This document shows positions 8,630 through 17,706 of a stretch of 64,000 bases of DNA, in pieces. The notes under the pieces are model-generated. The model was not told the DNA's origin, searched no databases, and saw only the letters and a program-made list of their open reading frames with translations. This DNA comes from Alphaproteobacteria bacterium (GTDB lineage: Bacteria > Pseudomonadota > Alphaproteobacteria > JAUHZC01), in NCBI GenBank assembly GCA_023898725.1, contig CP060236.1, forward strand, positions 310,001 through 374,000, given 5' to 3'. Each line of letters begins with the position of its first letter. The first letter of the stretch is position 1. A program made the position numbers and the translations under genes.

Positions 8630-9532
8630 ATGTCATACGATCTCACTTTAGCACGCAATGTTCTTGTAAACAGAGCAGCCTATGCCTCGGTTTTTGTAGC
8701 CATTACACTGATCGCAGCAAAGTTTTGGGCGTGGTGGGTTACGGGATCCGTTAGCTTGCAAGCTACTTTTATTGATTCACTTTTGGATGCTTTAACCTCC
8801 CTTGCAAACCTGTTTGCTGTACGTATGGCCATGCGTCCTCCTGATAAATTTCACCGATTTGGATATGGAAAATCAGAGGCAATCTCAGCACTGGGACAGG
8901 CATTTGTTATTTTTACATCAGGGCTCTGGCTTTTTTACGAGACCTTGGGAAAAGCCATGAATCCGGTCGCTCCAAAGGAAACAATGGCTGGGGTTTTCGT
9001 AATGCTTCTTTCCGTCCTTTTAACAGGATTGCTATTAGTTTTTCAACGTCATGTAATAGCGCGCACGAAATCTATGGCTATTCGTGCGGATGCAGCGCAC
9101 TACCGTATGGACTTAGTCATCAATGTGGGTGTTATTTTTTCATTGCTGGCGGCACAGTATGAACCCCTCGTATGGGTTGATGCTTTTACAGGGTTTGTGA
9201 TTGGTCTCTACATTGTTAAAAGCTGCATCAGTGTTGGGCGTGAGGCCATTAATATTCTGATTGATAAAGAACTTGATAGCAGTGTGCGGCGCAAGATTAT
9301 CCAGATTATTAACCAAGCTGCCGATGTCAGAGGCTATCACGATTTGCGCACCCGAAACAGCGGGAATCGTTTCTTCATTCAGTGCCACTTGGAATTAAAC
9401 GGCACCATTTCACTCCTCAGCGCGCATAAAATTTCTGTTGATGTGCGTACAAAATTGCGCGAGGCTTTTCCAGATGCTGATGTTTTACTGCATCTAGACC
9501 CTGAGGACGACAGGGATTATGACCATGGCTAA
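8630..9532 (+). CDS. Cation diffusion facilitator, FieF-like divalent metal exporter
   Basis: A 300-residue metal/proton antiporter of the inner membrane. The metal site of the FieF/YiiP type is visible: two aspartates in FIDSLLDALTSL (second transmembrane helix) and the His and Asp of AHYRMD (fifth helix). Six membrane segments are followed by a cytoplasmic domain of about 90 residues with the usual HDLRTRNSG and HLELN stretches. The likely substrates are Fe(II), Zn(II) or Cd(II), but the sequence does not decide which. The gene stands alone. The ribosome binding site is weak. Confidence 0.9.
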   Translation: MSYDLTLARNVLVNRAAYASVFVAITLIAAKFWAWWVTGSVSLQATFIDSLLDALTSLANLFAVRMAMRPPDKFHRFGYGKSEAISALGQAFVIFTSGLWLFYETLGKAMNPVAPKETMAGVFVMLLSVLLTGLLLVFQRHVIARTKSMAIRADAAHYRMDLVINVGVIFSLLAAQYEPLVWVDAFTGFVIGLYIVKSCISVGREAINILIDKELDSSVRRKIIQIINQAADVRGYHDLRTRNSGNRFFIQCHLELNGTISLLSAHKISVDVRTKLREAFPDADVLLHLDPEDDRDYDHG

Positions 9533-9605
9533 CACCAAAATTCCCAGCAATCCCTCCCCTGTGAACCCAGCCTAATGTGAAAAGAATGGGCTTAAGCTTC
9601 GGTCA

Positions 9606-9888
9606 TACCACAAAGTGGTGTTTTTGATAGCATACGCCCCAATCTTTCAGCCACTCACGGGAATCTTTTGTCAGAATAGGATTCACCATACGCGAAAAAG
9701 TGGGACACAGAATCCCTACTGTTAAGCGATGCCAGGCGCTTAAGATCAAACACGATCAGTGTTTGAGAGTGAGCTTCCTGCACAATCGCGGAACAAAGTT
9801 TGGGTTCACACAGGTAGCCCCCTTGAAACAGCTTTGCTACCGTACCCTTTAGAAGATTTTTGGAAAGATCTCCAAAAAGACTCCTTAT
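9606..9888 (-). pseudogene. Decayed coding remnant downstream of the nucleotide translocase
   Basis: Directly after the translocase stop the same frame stays open for 77 codons (through GGYLCEPKLCSAIVQE and QTLIVFDLKRLASL) but has no start codon, ending at 9655. A second frame, open for 50 codons and ending at 9603, reads naturally (NPILTKDSREWLKDWGVCYQ). The two overlap and suit a frameshifted, start-less gene remnant. It might alternatively be a lost C-terminal extension of the translocase. I cannot name the ancestor. Apart from this, the 356-base stretch 9533-9888 holds no gene. Confidence 0.3.
9607..9625 (+). terminator. Weak candidate terminator after the CDF gene
   Basis: ACCAC-AAA-GTGGT followed by GTTTTT. 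The stem is only five base pairs, so it is marginal. Confidence 0.3.
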
Positions 9889-11361
9889 TTAATCGAGAAT
9901 CTGATGGGGCTCACGTTCAGATTTGCTCATATGACCACGCAAATCTACAATAGATTTAAGCCAAGCAATAGCAACCAAAATGGTAATCCCCATTAAGTAT
10001 GGGAGCCCAAGGAAAAAATCATCATTCCCAAGTGCCGTTGTGCCCGCAATAACAATTCGGGCAAACGTCAGCCCAGCTGAAATCCCCAGTAAGTCAGCAA
10101 TTGCTTTTGATTTAATGCGATGCTCTTGAGACATGGTCAGAAAAAACATCTCCCGGGCGGGAATGTACCAATAAAACTTCGTTCCCTCCGTAAGAACTAA
10201 GATTGTGGCAACAACAGCAACGCCCATTGGAACACTGAAAATCATCTGATCCTTCAGCAAGTAACCCATATAATCAAACACATAAAGCGCCACTACAAGA
10301 CAGCTCATGGCTGCACCCGTCATAGACGACAACCCGGACCAATACGTTCGCCGCAAACGATAGATTGCCGCAAGAACAAACACGATTGTCAGTTTCCCCA
10401 TCGCACCAATCCATCCCGTCAAACTATCCATAAACTCCGCCATTTGAAGGAATTCGACGTGTGTAACGGCAGTGAGATTGCTCAAGAGTGTGCTCATGAC
10501 CTCCAGGATAAAAGCCATGCCAAATGACAAGATGATAAGCCGAAGGGTGAAAGCATCGGAAAACGCATGATTCAAACTTTGCATCACATACAGTTTTTGT
10601 GGCACCTGAACAGGGAGATATTTATTTTCTTGTTTTGCTTTCTGGTGATAGTGCCAATATATGTAAGCCGCGGCGGCACTTAAGGCCAAAGTGATCACCA
10701 TATAGCGCTGTAATATCGATGCTATTTGATCAGCATCAACAATGCCATCGGGTACACTGCGGGCTACAATACTTTGGCCCACAACATAGGGAACACCCCC
10801 TAAAAACACAAGAACAGGATAGAAAAATCGGGCTTTTACAAGATTTGTAATGTCGTTCGCAAACTGCCAAATAAACATGTAGACAAACACAGGACCCCAG
10901 AGCGTGGCAAAACCACACATTAGCGTCTCAACCCATCGGCCTATCCAAATGATCAAAAACTGCATGTGAGGATACTGCTCCCGTATGATCTGAACCGTCT
11001 CACTTTTCATAGACAGAAATTCTCCGTTTGGATAAATCCAAAAGGTTAGAACGGCTAGTGGACAAACAACGACAGAAAGACTTAGATAAAAAAGCTGCTC
11101 GCGCCGTAGATGGTTTGCAAGCTTTAAATATCCCCCCAAAAACAGCAGAATCATAGGAACGGTTGCCCACGTATCAATAGCTGGGGCAACATACGGATCC
11201 CCTGCCAGCGTTCCAAGCAGAATTTTTTTATAACTTTTGAGAAGAATATAAATAACGATAAAGCAAAACTGGATGAGAGCCACAGGAATAAATTGATTAA
11301 ACCCATAGTTTGTAAGGACTTCATAACGTTTTGAAGGTTTCATAGTCATAGTTTCTTTCAT
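9889..11361 (-). CDS. Nucleotide translocase, Tlc/Npt (ATP:ADP antiporter) family
   Basis: A 490-residue polytopic inner membrane protein with about 11-12 hydrophobic segments. The opening (KRYEVLTNYGFNQFIPVALIQ then YILLKSYKKILL) and the interior stretches (FWQFANDITN-like IWQFANDITNLVKARFFYP, and GTKFYWYIPAREMFFLTM) have the layout of the rickettsial and chlamydial nucleotide transporters. Family members exchange host ATP for ADP or import other nucleotides; which one applies here cannot be read from sequence. This is the clearest sign of an obligate intracellular life. The exact start among three nearby ATG codons (11361, 11349, 11343) is uncertain. A coding remnant follows its 3' end. Confidence 0.9.
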   Translation of the reverse strand: MKETMTMKPSKRYEVLTNYGFNQFIPVALIQFCFIVIYILLKSYKKILLGTLAGDPYVAPAIDTWATVPMILLFLGGYLKLANHLRREQLFYLSLSVVVCPLAVLTFWIYPNGEFLSMKSETVQIIREQYPHMQFLIIWIGRWVETLMCGFATLWGPVFVYMFIWQFANDITNLVKARFFYPVLVFLGGVPYVVGQSIVARSVPDGIVDADQIASILQRYMVITLALSAAAAYIYWHYHQKAKQENKYLPVQVPQKLYVMQSLNHAFSDAFTLRLIILSFGMAFILEVMSTLLSNLTAVTHVEFLQMAEFMDSLTGWIGAMGKLTIVFVLAAIYRLRRTYWSGLSSMTGAAMSCLVVALYVFDYMGYLLKDQMIFSVPMGVAVVATILVLTEGTKFYWYIPAREMFFLTMSQEHRIKSKAIADLLGISAGLTFARIVIAGTTALGNDDFFLGLPYLMGITILVAIAWLKSIVDLRGHMSKSEREPHQILD

Positions 11362-11451
11362 AGCCTAGGTCTATGATAGCAAATAAGACTCAGGAACAAA
11401 ACCGAAATAAGAAAAAACCGCAAAGATCCCTATGCATTGGCTCTCATGGCT

Positions 11452-12384
11452 TTAAACTTTTGTGCGGGAGGAACTGCCTTCTTTTGCAACAAAATGGTCG
11501 CGATCAATATCAAAAAACAAGAGCAACAGGGCAGACACACAGATAGAAGAAAACGTACCAAGTGAAATTCCTACAATAATAGGTAAGCTGAAATTGCTTA
11601 TTACCTCACCACCAAAAATATAAAGTGCGGCCAAAGCCAATAAGGTTGTTCCGGACGTTAGCATTGTGCGACTAAGTGTTTCATTAATACTTTGGTTCAC
11701 AAGTTTATCCATAGGGGTATGGGTAAAGCGGCGGAAATTTTCACGAATACGATCATAGATCACAACCGTATCGTTAATAGAATATCCAGCCGTTGTTAAG
11801 ATAGCAATAATTGCTGTTTCATTAAATTCCATGTGAGAAATAGCATAAAAGCCAAGAACGCCAATACAATCGTGCATCAGTGCCAAAATACCACATACAC
11901 TGAATTGCCACTCGAAACGCAACCACACGTAAACAAGCATAGCCAGCATAGCCCAAATAACAGACCAAATTGCCCCCTGGACCAGTGTCTCACTCACCTT
12001 AGGGCCAACTGTTTCAACGCGTCGATATGTAACATTCTTCCCCAAAACACTTTTAATGGATGCGATGACTTGCTCATCGGTAAAACCCGATTTGGCCATT
12101 TCAGCACGAATGAGTATATCCGTGGGCTTTTCAAGTGCCTGAAGACGAACATCTCCCACATCCAGTGTGTTCAATTTTTCGCGCACATCCCTAAGATCTA
12201 CATTTTCAGTGAAGCGTCCCTCGATTAAATACCCCCCGCGAAAATCAATACCAAAATTAAACCCCTTCACAGCCCAGGCAGCGAATGCGCCCAGAACCAC
12301 AAACAGGGCAATTCCATAAGCAACCTTGCGCGCCCCTATGAAGTCAATAGTCGGCGTTGAGGGGAAAAAACGTAATCCTTGCAT
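11452..12384 (-). CDS. secF: Protein translocase subunit SecF
   Basis: A 310-residue inner membrane partner of SecD in the SecDF-YajC complex that uses the proton gradient to pull proteins out of the SecYEG channel. The first membrane helix is followed by the family motif FGIDFRGGYLIEGRF, a short periplasmic domain, and five helices carrying AIIAILTTAGYSINDTVVIYDRIREN and the TLSRTMLTSGTTLLA stretch. It follows secD after eight bases, so the genes are surely cotranscribed. Length is standard. Confidence 0.97.
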   Translation of the reverse strand: MQGLRFFPSTPTIDFIGARKVAYGIALFVVLGAFAAWAVKGFNFGIDFRGGYLIEGRFTENVDLRDVREKLNTLDVGDVRLQALEKPTDILIRAEMAKSGFTDEQVIASIKSVLGKNVTYRRVETVGPKVSETLVQGAIWSVIWAMLAMLVYVWLRFEWQFSVCGILALMHDCIGVLGFYAISHMEFNETAIIAILTTAGYSINDTVVIYDRIRENFRRFTHTPMDKLVNQSINETLSRTMLTSGTTLLALAALYIFGGEVISNFSLPIIVGISLGTFSSICVSALLLLFFDIDRDHFVAKEGSSSRTKV

Positions 12385-12392
12385 GCATAATC

Positions 12393-13964
12393 CTATATAC
12401 TAAGAGTTTTGGGACGAAACCAGTTAATCCAAAGGGTAATAATCACGCGTGTGAAGGTGATGGCCGTAAACATTGAAATGATAATTCCTAAAGAAAGCGT
12501 CACAGCAAACCCCTGAATAGGACCCGATCCATAATAAAAAAGAACAAGAGCTGCCAAAAGAGTTGTAATATTCGAATCAATAATCGTTGTCATTGCACGA
12601 TCATATCCGGCACTAATCGCTTGATTATTTTTACGACCCATCGCCAACTCTTCACGGATGCGCTCAAAAATAAGCACGTTTGCATCAACAGCCATACCCA
12701 ACGTGAGGGCAATGCCCGCAATTCCGGGAAGTGTAAGCGTTGCACCCAGCATTGAAAGACCCCCCACAAGCAAAATCAGATTTGCAATCAGCCCCACATT
12801 GGCAACAAAGCCAAAAAATGCATACGAGACAATCATAAAAATACCAACGAGGACCACCGCAAGGATAGTCGCATTTTTTCCTGCATTAATTGAATCTTGG
12901 CCAAGATCAGGTCCAACAAGACGCTCTTCGATAACCTTAATAGGCGCTGGCAAAGCCCCAGAACGCATAAGAAGCGCAAGATCATGGGCAGATTCGCTAC
13001 TAAAGCTCCCTGTAATCATACCGCTACCACCTGGAATTGCACCATTAATGCGTGGAGCTGTTATAATTTTATCATCAAGAACAATCGCAAAGCGTCTGCC
13101 AATATTATTGGCTGTAATTTCACCAAACTTCGCAGCACCTGCGCCATCCAACTCGAAGTGCACCTCCCACTCGCCAGTTTCTTGGCTTGTTCGCGGTTGG
13201 GCATTAACTAAATTTTCTCCTGAAAGAACTGCCTGCTTCTCAATAGCTAAGTCACTTTTTTCATCACGCAAAGGCACTGTTTTTGCTGTAGCACTTGTAT
13301 AACCACTTCCTTCGGATGCTTGGGCCGGAACCAAATGAAAGGACATTTTCGCAGTAGTCCCAAGCAATTCTTTAACACGCGCAGGATCACTAACACCAGG
13401 CAACTGCACAAGGATTCTATCTGTTCCTTGAATCAAAATTGTTGGCTCTGATGTGCCATAAGCATCGATACGCTTGTGGATGATATCACGGGTACGACCA
13501 ATAATCCCCCGAACCATTTCTGTATAGCTTGCATCACTGTATGTCACAATCAACTGATTATCGGTGCCACCCGTTACTTGAAGAAGGGCACTCGCCTCCC
13601 GAATGGCCTTTCGCACACGCGCCCGATCATCTCCGATACGCGGAACAAAAACAATCTTTGGTGAGGCATCCTTTTGCGGTATTACCGTAAGTGATTGATA
13701 GCCAAGGCTCTCTTTGCGCAGGTTTTTCTTTATATCCATCCCAAGTTGCTCAAATCGATCAAGAATCGATTTCTCGACTTCAGCCTCAAGCAAAAGCTGT
13801 GCCCCTCCCTTGAGATCAAGGCCTAAGTTCACTCGCTGGGTTGGCATAAAAGCAGGAAAGCGTGAAAGAGTCGCCTCACTGAGAAAATTGGGTAGCGCAA
13901 GAAGCGATCCCCACACAATAACAAGAACAACAAACACAAGCTGAAATTTACTGAGACGAATCAT
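12393..13964 (-). CDS. secD: Protein translocase subunit SecD
   Basis: A 523-residue subunit of SecDF. One N-terminal helix precedes LGLDLKGGAQLLLE, the start of the large periplasmic domain (to about residue 330), which holds the P1 head and the base; then come five helices with GIAGIALTLGMAVDANVLIFERIREE, the conserved proton-pathway region. It is shorter than E. coli SecD (615) as is usual in alphaproteobacteria. It lies between yajC (50 bases upstream) and secF, forming a yajC-secD-secF operon. Confidence 0.97.
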   Translation of the reverse strand: MIRLSKFQLVFVVLVIVWGSLLALPNFLSEATLSRFPAFMPTQRVNLGLDLKGGAQLLLEAEVEKSILDRFEQLGMDIKKNLRKESLGYQSLTVIPQKDASPKIVFVPRIGDDRARVRKAIREASALLQVTGGTDNQLIVTYSDASYTEMVRGIIGRTRDIIHKRIDAYGTSEPTILIQGTDRILVQLPGVSDPARVKELLGTTAKMSFHLVPAQASEGSGYTSATAKTVPLRDEKSDLAIEKQAVLSGENLVNAQPRTSQETGEWEVHFELDGAGAAKFGEITANNIGRRFAIVLDDKIITAPRINGAIPGGSGMITGSFSSESAHDLALLMRSGALPAPIKVIEERLVGPDLGQDSINAGKNATILAVVLVGIFMIVSYAFFGFVANVGLIANLILLVGGLSMLGATLTLPGIAGIALTLGMAVDANVLIFERIREELAMGRKNNQAISAGYDRAMTTIIDSNITTLLAALVLFYYGSGPIQGFAVTLSLGIIISMFTAITFTRVIITLWINWFRPKTLSI

Positions 13965-14014
13965 GGGCTCTTTCGACTTTGGCTAAGGTTAACGATAATG
14001 AGACGAACTGATGC

Positions 14015-14377
14015 CTATTTTTTTTTGACAACCTTGAGCTTTGCTGCTTTTGCGTCTTTTTTTTCTGTGCGTGGTTCTGGTTTTGAAACAATCTGATTGA
14101 CACTAGATTTCAAAATACGCAGCTGCGATCCTCCTGTTTCGATCTCAAGCTCTGCCTCATCTAAGACATTCACAACCACACCCACTACTCCGCCCAAAGC
14201 AACCACACGATCCCCACGCTTTACGGAAGCAATCATATCTTTATGTTCTTTAGCGCGTTTGCTTTGGGGGCGAATCACGAGAAAGTACATCACCACAAAA
14301 ATAATAAGAATGGGCATCATACTCATTATCGTTGATGGGGTCGAAGCAGTCTGTGCGGCAAGAGGTGTTATAATCAT
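14015..14377 (-). CDS. yajC: Preprotein translocase subunit YajC
   Basis: A 120-residue single-span protein of the SecDF-YajC complex. The helix (MMPILIIFVVMYFLVIRP) ends in the family signature RPQSKRAKEH, followed by VKRGDRVVALGGVVGVV. The lysine-rich tail is longer than in E. coli. AAGGA lies nine bases before the ATG. It is first in the yajC-secD-secF operon. Confidence 0.95.
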   Translation of the reverse strand: MIITPLAAQTASTPSTIMSMMPILIIFVVMYFLVIRPQSKRAKEHKDMIASVKRGDRVVALGGVVGVVVNVLDEAELEIETGGSQLRILKSSVNQIVSKPEPRTEKKDAKAAKLKVVKKK

Positions 14378-14437
14378 CCATTAGGTTCCTTTAAAAGTGT
14401 CGATATCATAAGGGGGTTTTTTAAAAAAAACAATCCA

Positions 14438-16492
14438 TCAGGTTTGAGGGTCATTATTGGGTTCCAACAAGAGTTGATAAATACGATAATTCGTCAAAAC
14501 AGCTTTAACGTAATGCCGTGTTTCTGTGAAGGGAATGGCTTCAATCCAGGAGTTAATATCCGTGTTCTTGCAGGGGTTCCCCAGAGCATCAATCCACTTT
14601 TGTGCATTGTGCGGCCCAGCATTATAAGCTGCAAGGGCCAAGGGAATACACCCATCATACTTTGCAAGCAACGTTGCCAGATATCGTTGCCCAACCTGCA
14701 TATTCACATGTGGTTTTTTTAACTCATCGTTGTGCATAAAACGAATACCAATTGCCTTACTGACCTCCTTGGCTGTTGCAGGCATTAGCTGCATCAGCCC
14801 AATAGCTCCCGCCGGGCTCACCGCTGAATGGAGAAACGAACTTTCCCTGTGAATAACCGCATGCACAAGAGCTGGATCAACCTCTTGCTTAAAATAAAAA
14901 GGAGGAAGCAAAGGAAAATATCCCCGCATCTCAACCCCGAAACGAGACATAGCTACACGTGACACAAAAACAAATGCCGGCGGATAGTTTTTTTGACAAA
15001 AAGAAAGCACCCCCAGCGCTTGGCTGGGATTTTCCGCACGATATAAAAGCGCAACCAAACAATCGTAAATTTCCCACCCCGCATCAATTCGGCTAAGCAT
15101 TTGAATAAAATCACACAGCGTACGCACCTGGTTTTTTTTCTGTAACCAGGCCGTATCAACATTTTTCCAGCTCCGTAATTTTACATCATAGACAGCGTTG
15201 AGCTCATCGCTGGCAAGCTGGCCATAGTACGTGGTTGTGTAACCAGCCGCTTTTCCAAACCACTGCGCACCAAGGGCTGCATTCCCCATTTCTTTGGCAG
15301 CAAGGCCCGCCCAATAGGCCGCTTGTGACTTTGTTGTAGCAAATGTGGCAAATTCATAAATTTCTCCAAAATTTTTCAGTGCGCGAACAGGATTACGTTT
15401 TGTTTTGTCAGGATTCTTCAAATTAATCCACCCCCGTAACCACAACGAACTGGCACGATCACCAAGGTTCTCTTTGGGGTAATAGGCATGTATGATGGAA
15501 TTAATTTCATCATGTTTGCCAAGATGAATACCCGCATAGATTGTTCTTTGTAACTCTTTCCACCAGTCAAAAGTGTCTATTTTGATGTGACGACGGTGTG
15601 TTGTCCAAAAAGCAAACATGTGTGCATGACGCGTCTGTCGCTGCCATTTGGCCAAATAGTAAAGCACCACCTCTTTATACCGGATGGACTCCGGTAATCT
15701 CTTCCACTGGGCCATAATATCTCCGTTTTTTGCAGCGGCATGGCGACAAAATGATGCTATCTTTCTATCAGCTGTATCCAAAAAAGGCTCTAGAGGTTTG
15801 AGGTCACTTGCAGAGTTTTTCCACAGCATAGACTGCAAACGCTCTTTGTGAATAGCAGGAGTCATTGCATTTTTAAAGGTACGATAAACATCAGCAAATT
15901 GTTTCTCAGACAAAGACATGTTGCGCCATAAATCGCCAATAATTTTTTGACGCTTTTTTCCATCTATTTGAGGATTAAGGGCTTTTGCAAAAGCAATTTT
16001 TCCATCGGCTGTCTTGGGTGGATGCTGCTGAAACCAATTTACCAGTTTTTGATCCTGCTTCACATGTGATGCCAACTTCTCAAGATTGATACTGAGATTG
16101 CTATGCCTTGGCCAGGATTGCTCTGCCATAAACATAATGTACGCATCTAAAAGCTGGGGGGATCCACCATGGTATAAACTGTGCCACAGACTAAGCTTCG
16201 CAAGAATTAAACACTTTTGATTGGCACTTTCATATGCTGCGACCCACCGATGATGCTTGAGGTGGTCAAGTACTGCGGAACACCGTTTAAGCTCATCCGC
16301 ACCATCTGCCGATAAAGCGGCTGGAACAAAATTTTCTTGCAACCGAAACGGGGGAGATTTTTTAAACGGCAATGGATGGGGGCGTGGAATGACTTTATCA
16401 GCAAGAAGGAACGTTGCACCAAAAAATACACACGCACAAGCATATGTAAAAAATTTTCGGAAATGAGAAAAAAACATCAAAAACACTTTCAT
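14438..16492 (-). CDS. Soluble lytic murein transglycosylase (Slt70-like)
   Basis: A 684-residue periplasmic enzyme that cleaves the MurNAc-GlcNAc bond of peptidoglycan. The start at 16492 gives a signal-type N-terminus (FFTYACACVFFGATFLLA). A longer frame runs into smpB on the other strand and is unlikely. The alpha-helical superhelix typical of Slt fills most of the protein, and the C-terminal catalytic domain has the catalytic Glu in HAVIHRESSFL near residue 550, then SPAGAIGLMQLMPATA and the late AYNAGPHN. It is separated from yajC by 60 bases and might be cotranscribed with it. It diverges from smpB. Confidence 0.88.
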   Translation of the reverse strand: MKVFLMFFSHFRKFFTYACACVFFGATFLLADKVIPRPHPLPFKKSPPFRLQENFVPAALSADGADELKRCSAVLDHLKHHRWVAAYESANQKCLILAKLSLWHSLYHGGSPQLLDAYIMFMAEQSWPRHSNLSINLEKLASHVKQDQKLVNWFQQHPPKTADGKIAFAKALNPQIDGKKRQKIIGDLWRNMSLSEKQFADVYRTFKNAMTPAIHKERLQSMLWKNSASDLKPLEPFLDTADRKIASFCRHAAAKNGDIMAQWKRLPESIRYKEVVLYYLAKWQRQTRHAHMFAFWTTHRRHIKIDTFDWWKELQRTIYAGIHLGKHDEINSIIHAYYPKENLGDRASSLWLRGWINLKNPDKTKRNPVRALKNFGEIYEFATFATTKSQAAYWAGLAAKEMGNAALGAQWFGKAAGYTTTYYGQLASDELNAVYDVKLRSWKNVDTAWLQKKNQVRTLCDFIQMLSRIDAGWEIYDCLVALLYRAENPSQALGVLSFCQKNYPPAFVFVSRVAMSRFGVEMRGYFPLLPPFYFKQEVDPALVHAVIHRESSFLHSAVSPAGAIGLMQLMPATAKEVSKAIGIRFMHNDELKKPHVNMQVGQRYLATLLAKYDGCIPLALAAYNAGPHNAQKWIDALGNPCKNTDINSWIEAIPFTETRHYVKAVLTNYRIYQLLLEPNNDPQT

Positions 16493-16586
16493 GAAAAGGA
16501 TTCTATGTTGCGGGTTTTGTTTTACACACATTTGTGTTACCAAAGGCTGATTGGAGTATAATCTAAATAAGGACTCTGAGCCAGCA

Positions 16587-17063
16587 ATGTCTGCGCCAAA
16601 AAAAAATAGCCCCGGGAGTACAATCGCCCAAAATCGCAAGGCTCACCACAACTATTTCGTGGAAGAGACCCTGGAGGCTGGCCTTGTTTTACAAGGCACT
16701 GAGGTGAAGTCCCTCCGTGCGGGAAAAGCGAATATCGAGGAATCACACGCAGGAGAAATGGAAGGGGCCCTTTACATCTTCAATATGAATATTACCCCCT
16801 ACACATTCAGTTCGCATTTCAATCACGAGCCTCGTCGACCACGAAAACTGCTGCTACACGCCAAAGAAGCCAAGAAAATAGGAGGTGCTATTAAGCGCAA
16901 GGGGTACACCCTCATTCCTCTCAGTATTTACTTTAATAAACGCGGTCGCGTAAAGGTTGCTCTCGGGTTGTGTAAAGGAAAAAATACAGTTGATAAACGG
17001 CAAACAGAAAAAGATCGCTCATGGGCTCGGGATAAGCAACGCCTTCTGCGCAACAAAAGTTAG
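16587..17063 (+). CDS. smpB: SsrA-binding protein SmpB
   Basis: A 158-residue partner of tmRNA in rescue of stalled ribosomes. The opening NRKAHHNYFVEETLEAGLVL and the LQGTEVKSLRAGKANI stretch are the family signature; the C-terminus keeps the basic tail (KRQTEKDRSWARDKQRLL) that enters the ribosomal A site. The ATG at 16587 is preferred to a TTG at 16551. A TATAAT at 16557-16562, about 25 bases upstream, may be the -10 element. No tmRNA gene was found in the window. Confidence 0.96.
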   Translation: MSAPKKNSPGSTIAQNRKAHHNYFVEETLEAGLVLQGTEVKSLRAGKANIEESHAGEMEGALYIFNMNITPYTFSSHFNHEPRRPRKLLLHAKEAKKIGGAIKRKGYTLIPLSIYFNKRGRVKVALGLCKGKNTVDKRQTEKDRSWARDKQRLLRNKS

Positions 17064-17123
17064 TGATCTCTTCAAGCATGGCTCGCTTTTGATAGAACCG
17101 CAAATATGAGAAAAAAAAACATA

Positions 17124-17154
17124 AAAAAAGGCTCTCAAAAATAAGAGCCTTTTT
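17124..17154. terminator. Bidirectional intrinsic terminator between smpB and hupB
   Basis: AGGCTCT at 17129-17135 pairs with AGAGCCT at 17144-17150, flanked by A-runs on the left and T-runs on the right, so it can end transcripts from both convergent genes. Confidence 0.85.
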
Positions 17155-17168
17155 AAAATGTGCAAAAG

Positions 17169-17441
17169 TTAGTTGCAAATTTCCTTGAGTTCTTTACCAG
17201 CACGAAAAACGGGCTGCTTAGACGCGGGAATCTTAATCTTCTCACCTGTGCGTGGGTTACGACCCTCGCGTGCTGCACGCGTACGCACGGAAAATGTTCC
17301 GAAGTTTGTAAAACGTGCTTCAGCTCCCTTACGAAGGGATTCACCAATGCCCCCGAAAACAGCCTCAACAGCACGCTCTGCGTCAGCCTTCGTCATGTTT
17401 GTCTGTGAAGCAACGAGTGCTACAAGATCCGCTTTATTCAT
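17169..17441 (-). CDS. hupB: DNA-binding protein HU
   Basis: A 90-residue nucleoid protein, full length. It starts MNKADLVALVASQTNMTKAD and carries the beta-arm signature GRNPRTGEKIKIPASK, then PVFRAGKELK. It binds and bends DNA as a dimer. AAGGA lies eight bases before the ATG. Its 3' end converges on smpB across a shared terminator. Confidence 0.96.
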   Translation of the reverse strand: MNKADLVALVASQTNMTKADAERAVEAVFGGIGESLRKGAEARFTNFGTFSVRTRAAREGRNPRTGEKIKIPASKQPVFRAGKELKEICN

Positions 17442-17594
17442 AGGTTTATTCCTTCAGTTAAACGTTGATATTCGGCTGCCTCAAGATGCCTATACACCTA
17501 AAAACACCCTCACAAATACAGCTAGCCAGACCGCTAAGCTGAGTTACTTGAAAAATATCATGAACCGAAAAAAATAAGTTTTCAAGCCCTTATT

Positions 17595-17619
17595 CAAAAA
17601 AGAGGGAAAAACCTCCTTA
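17595..17619 (-). terminator. Candidate intrinsic terminator of map
   Basis: On the minus strand a short stem (AAGGAGG with CCTCTTT, loop of about six bases) is followed by six T residues, about 90 bases after the map stop. A longer outer pairing (AAGCCC/GGGCTT) brackets it. Confidence 0.45.
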
Positions 17620-17706
17620 TTTTCCGGGGCTTTAAGAATATTTAGGCTGATTTTCACTGTTTTTTTTATATATAAGAGAATTCTATGCTTTGTTTGCATA
17701 TAAAAA

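Noticed and set aside
12658..13302. 214-codon plus-strand frame inside secD
   Set aside because: Opposite a fully conserved SecD; no recognisable protein.
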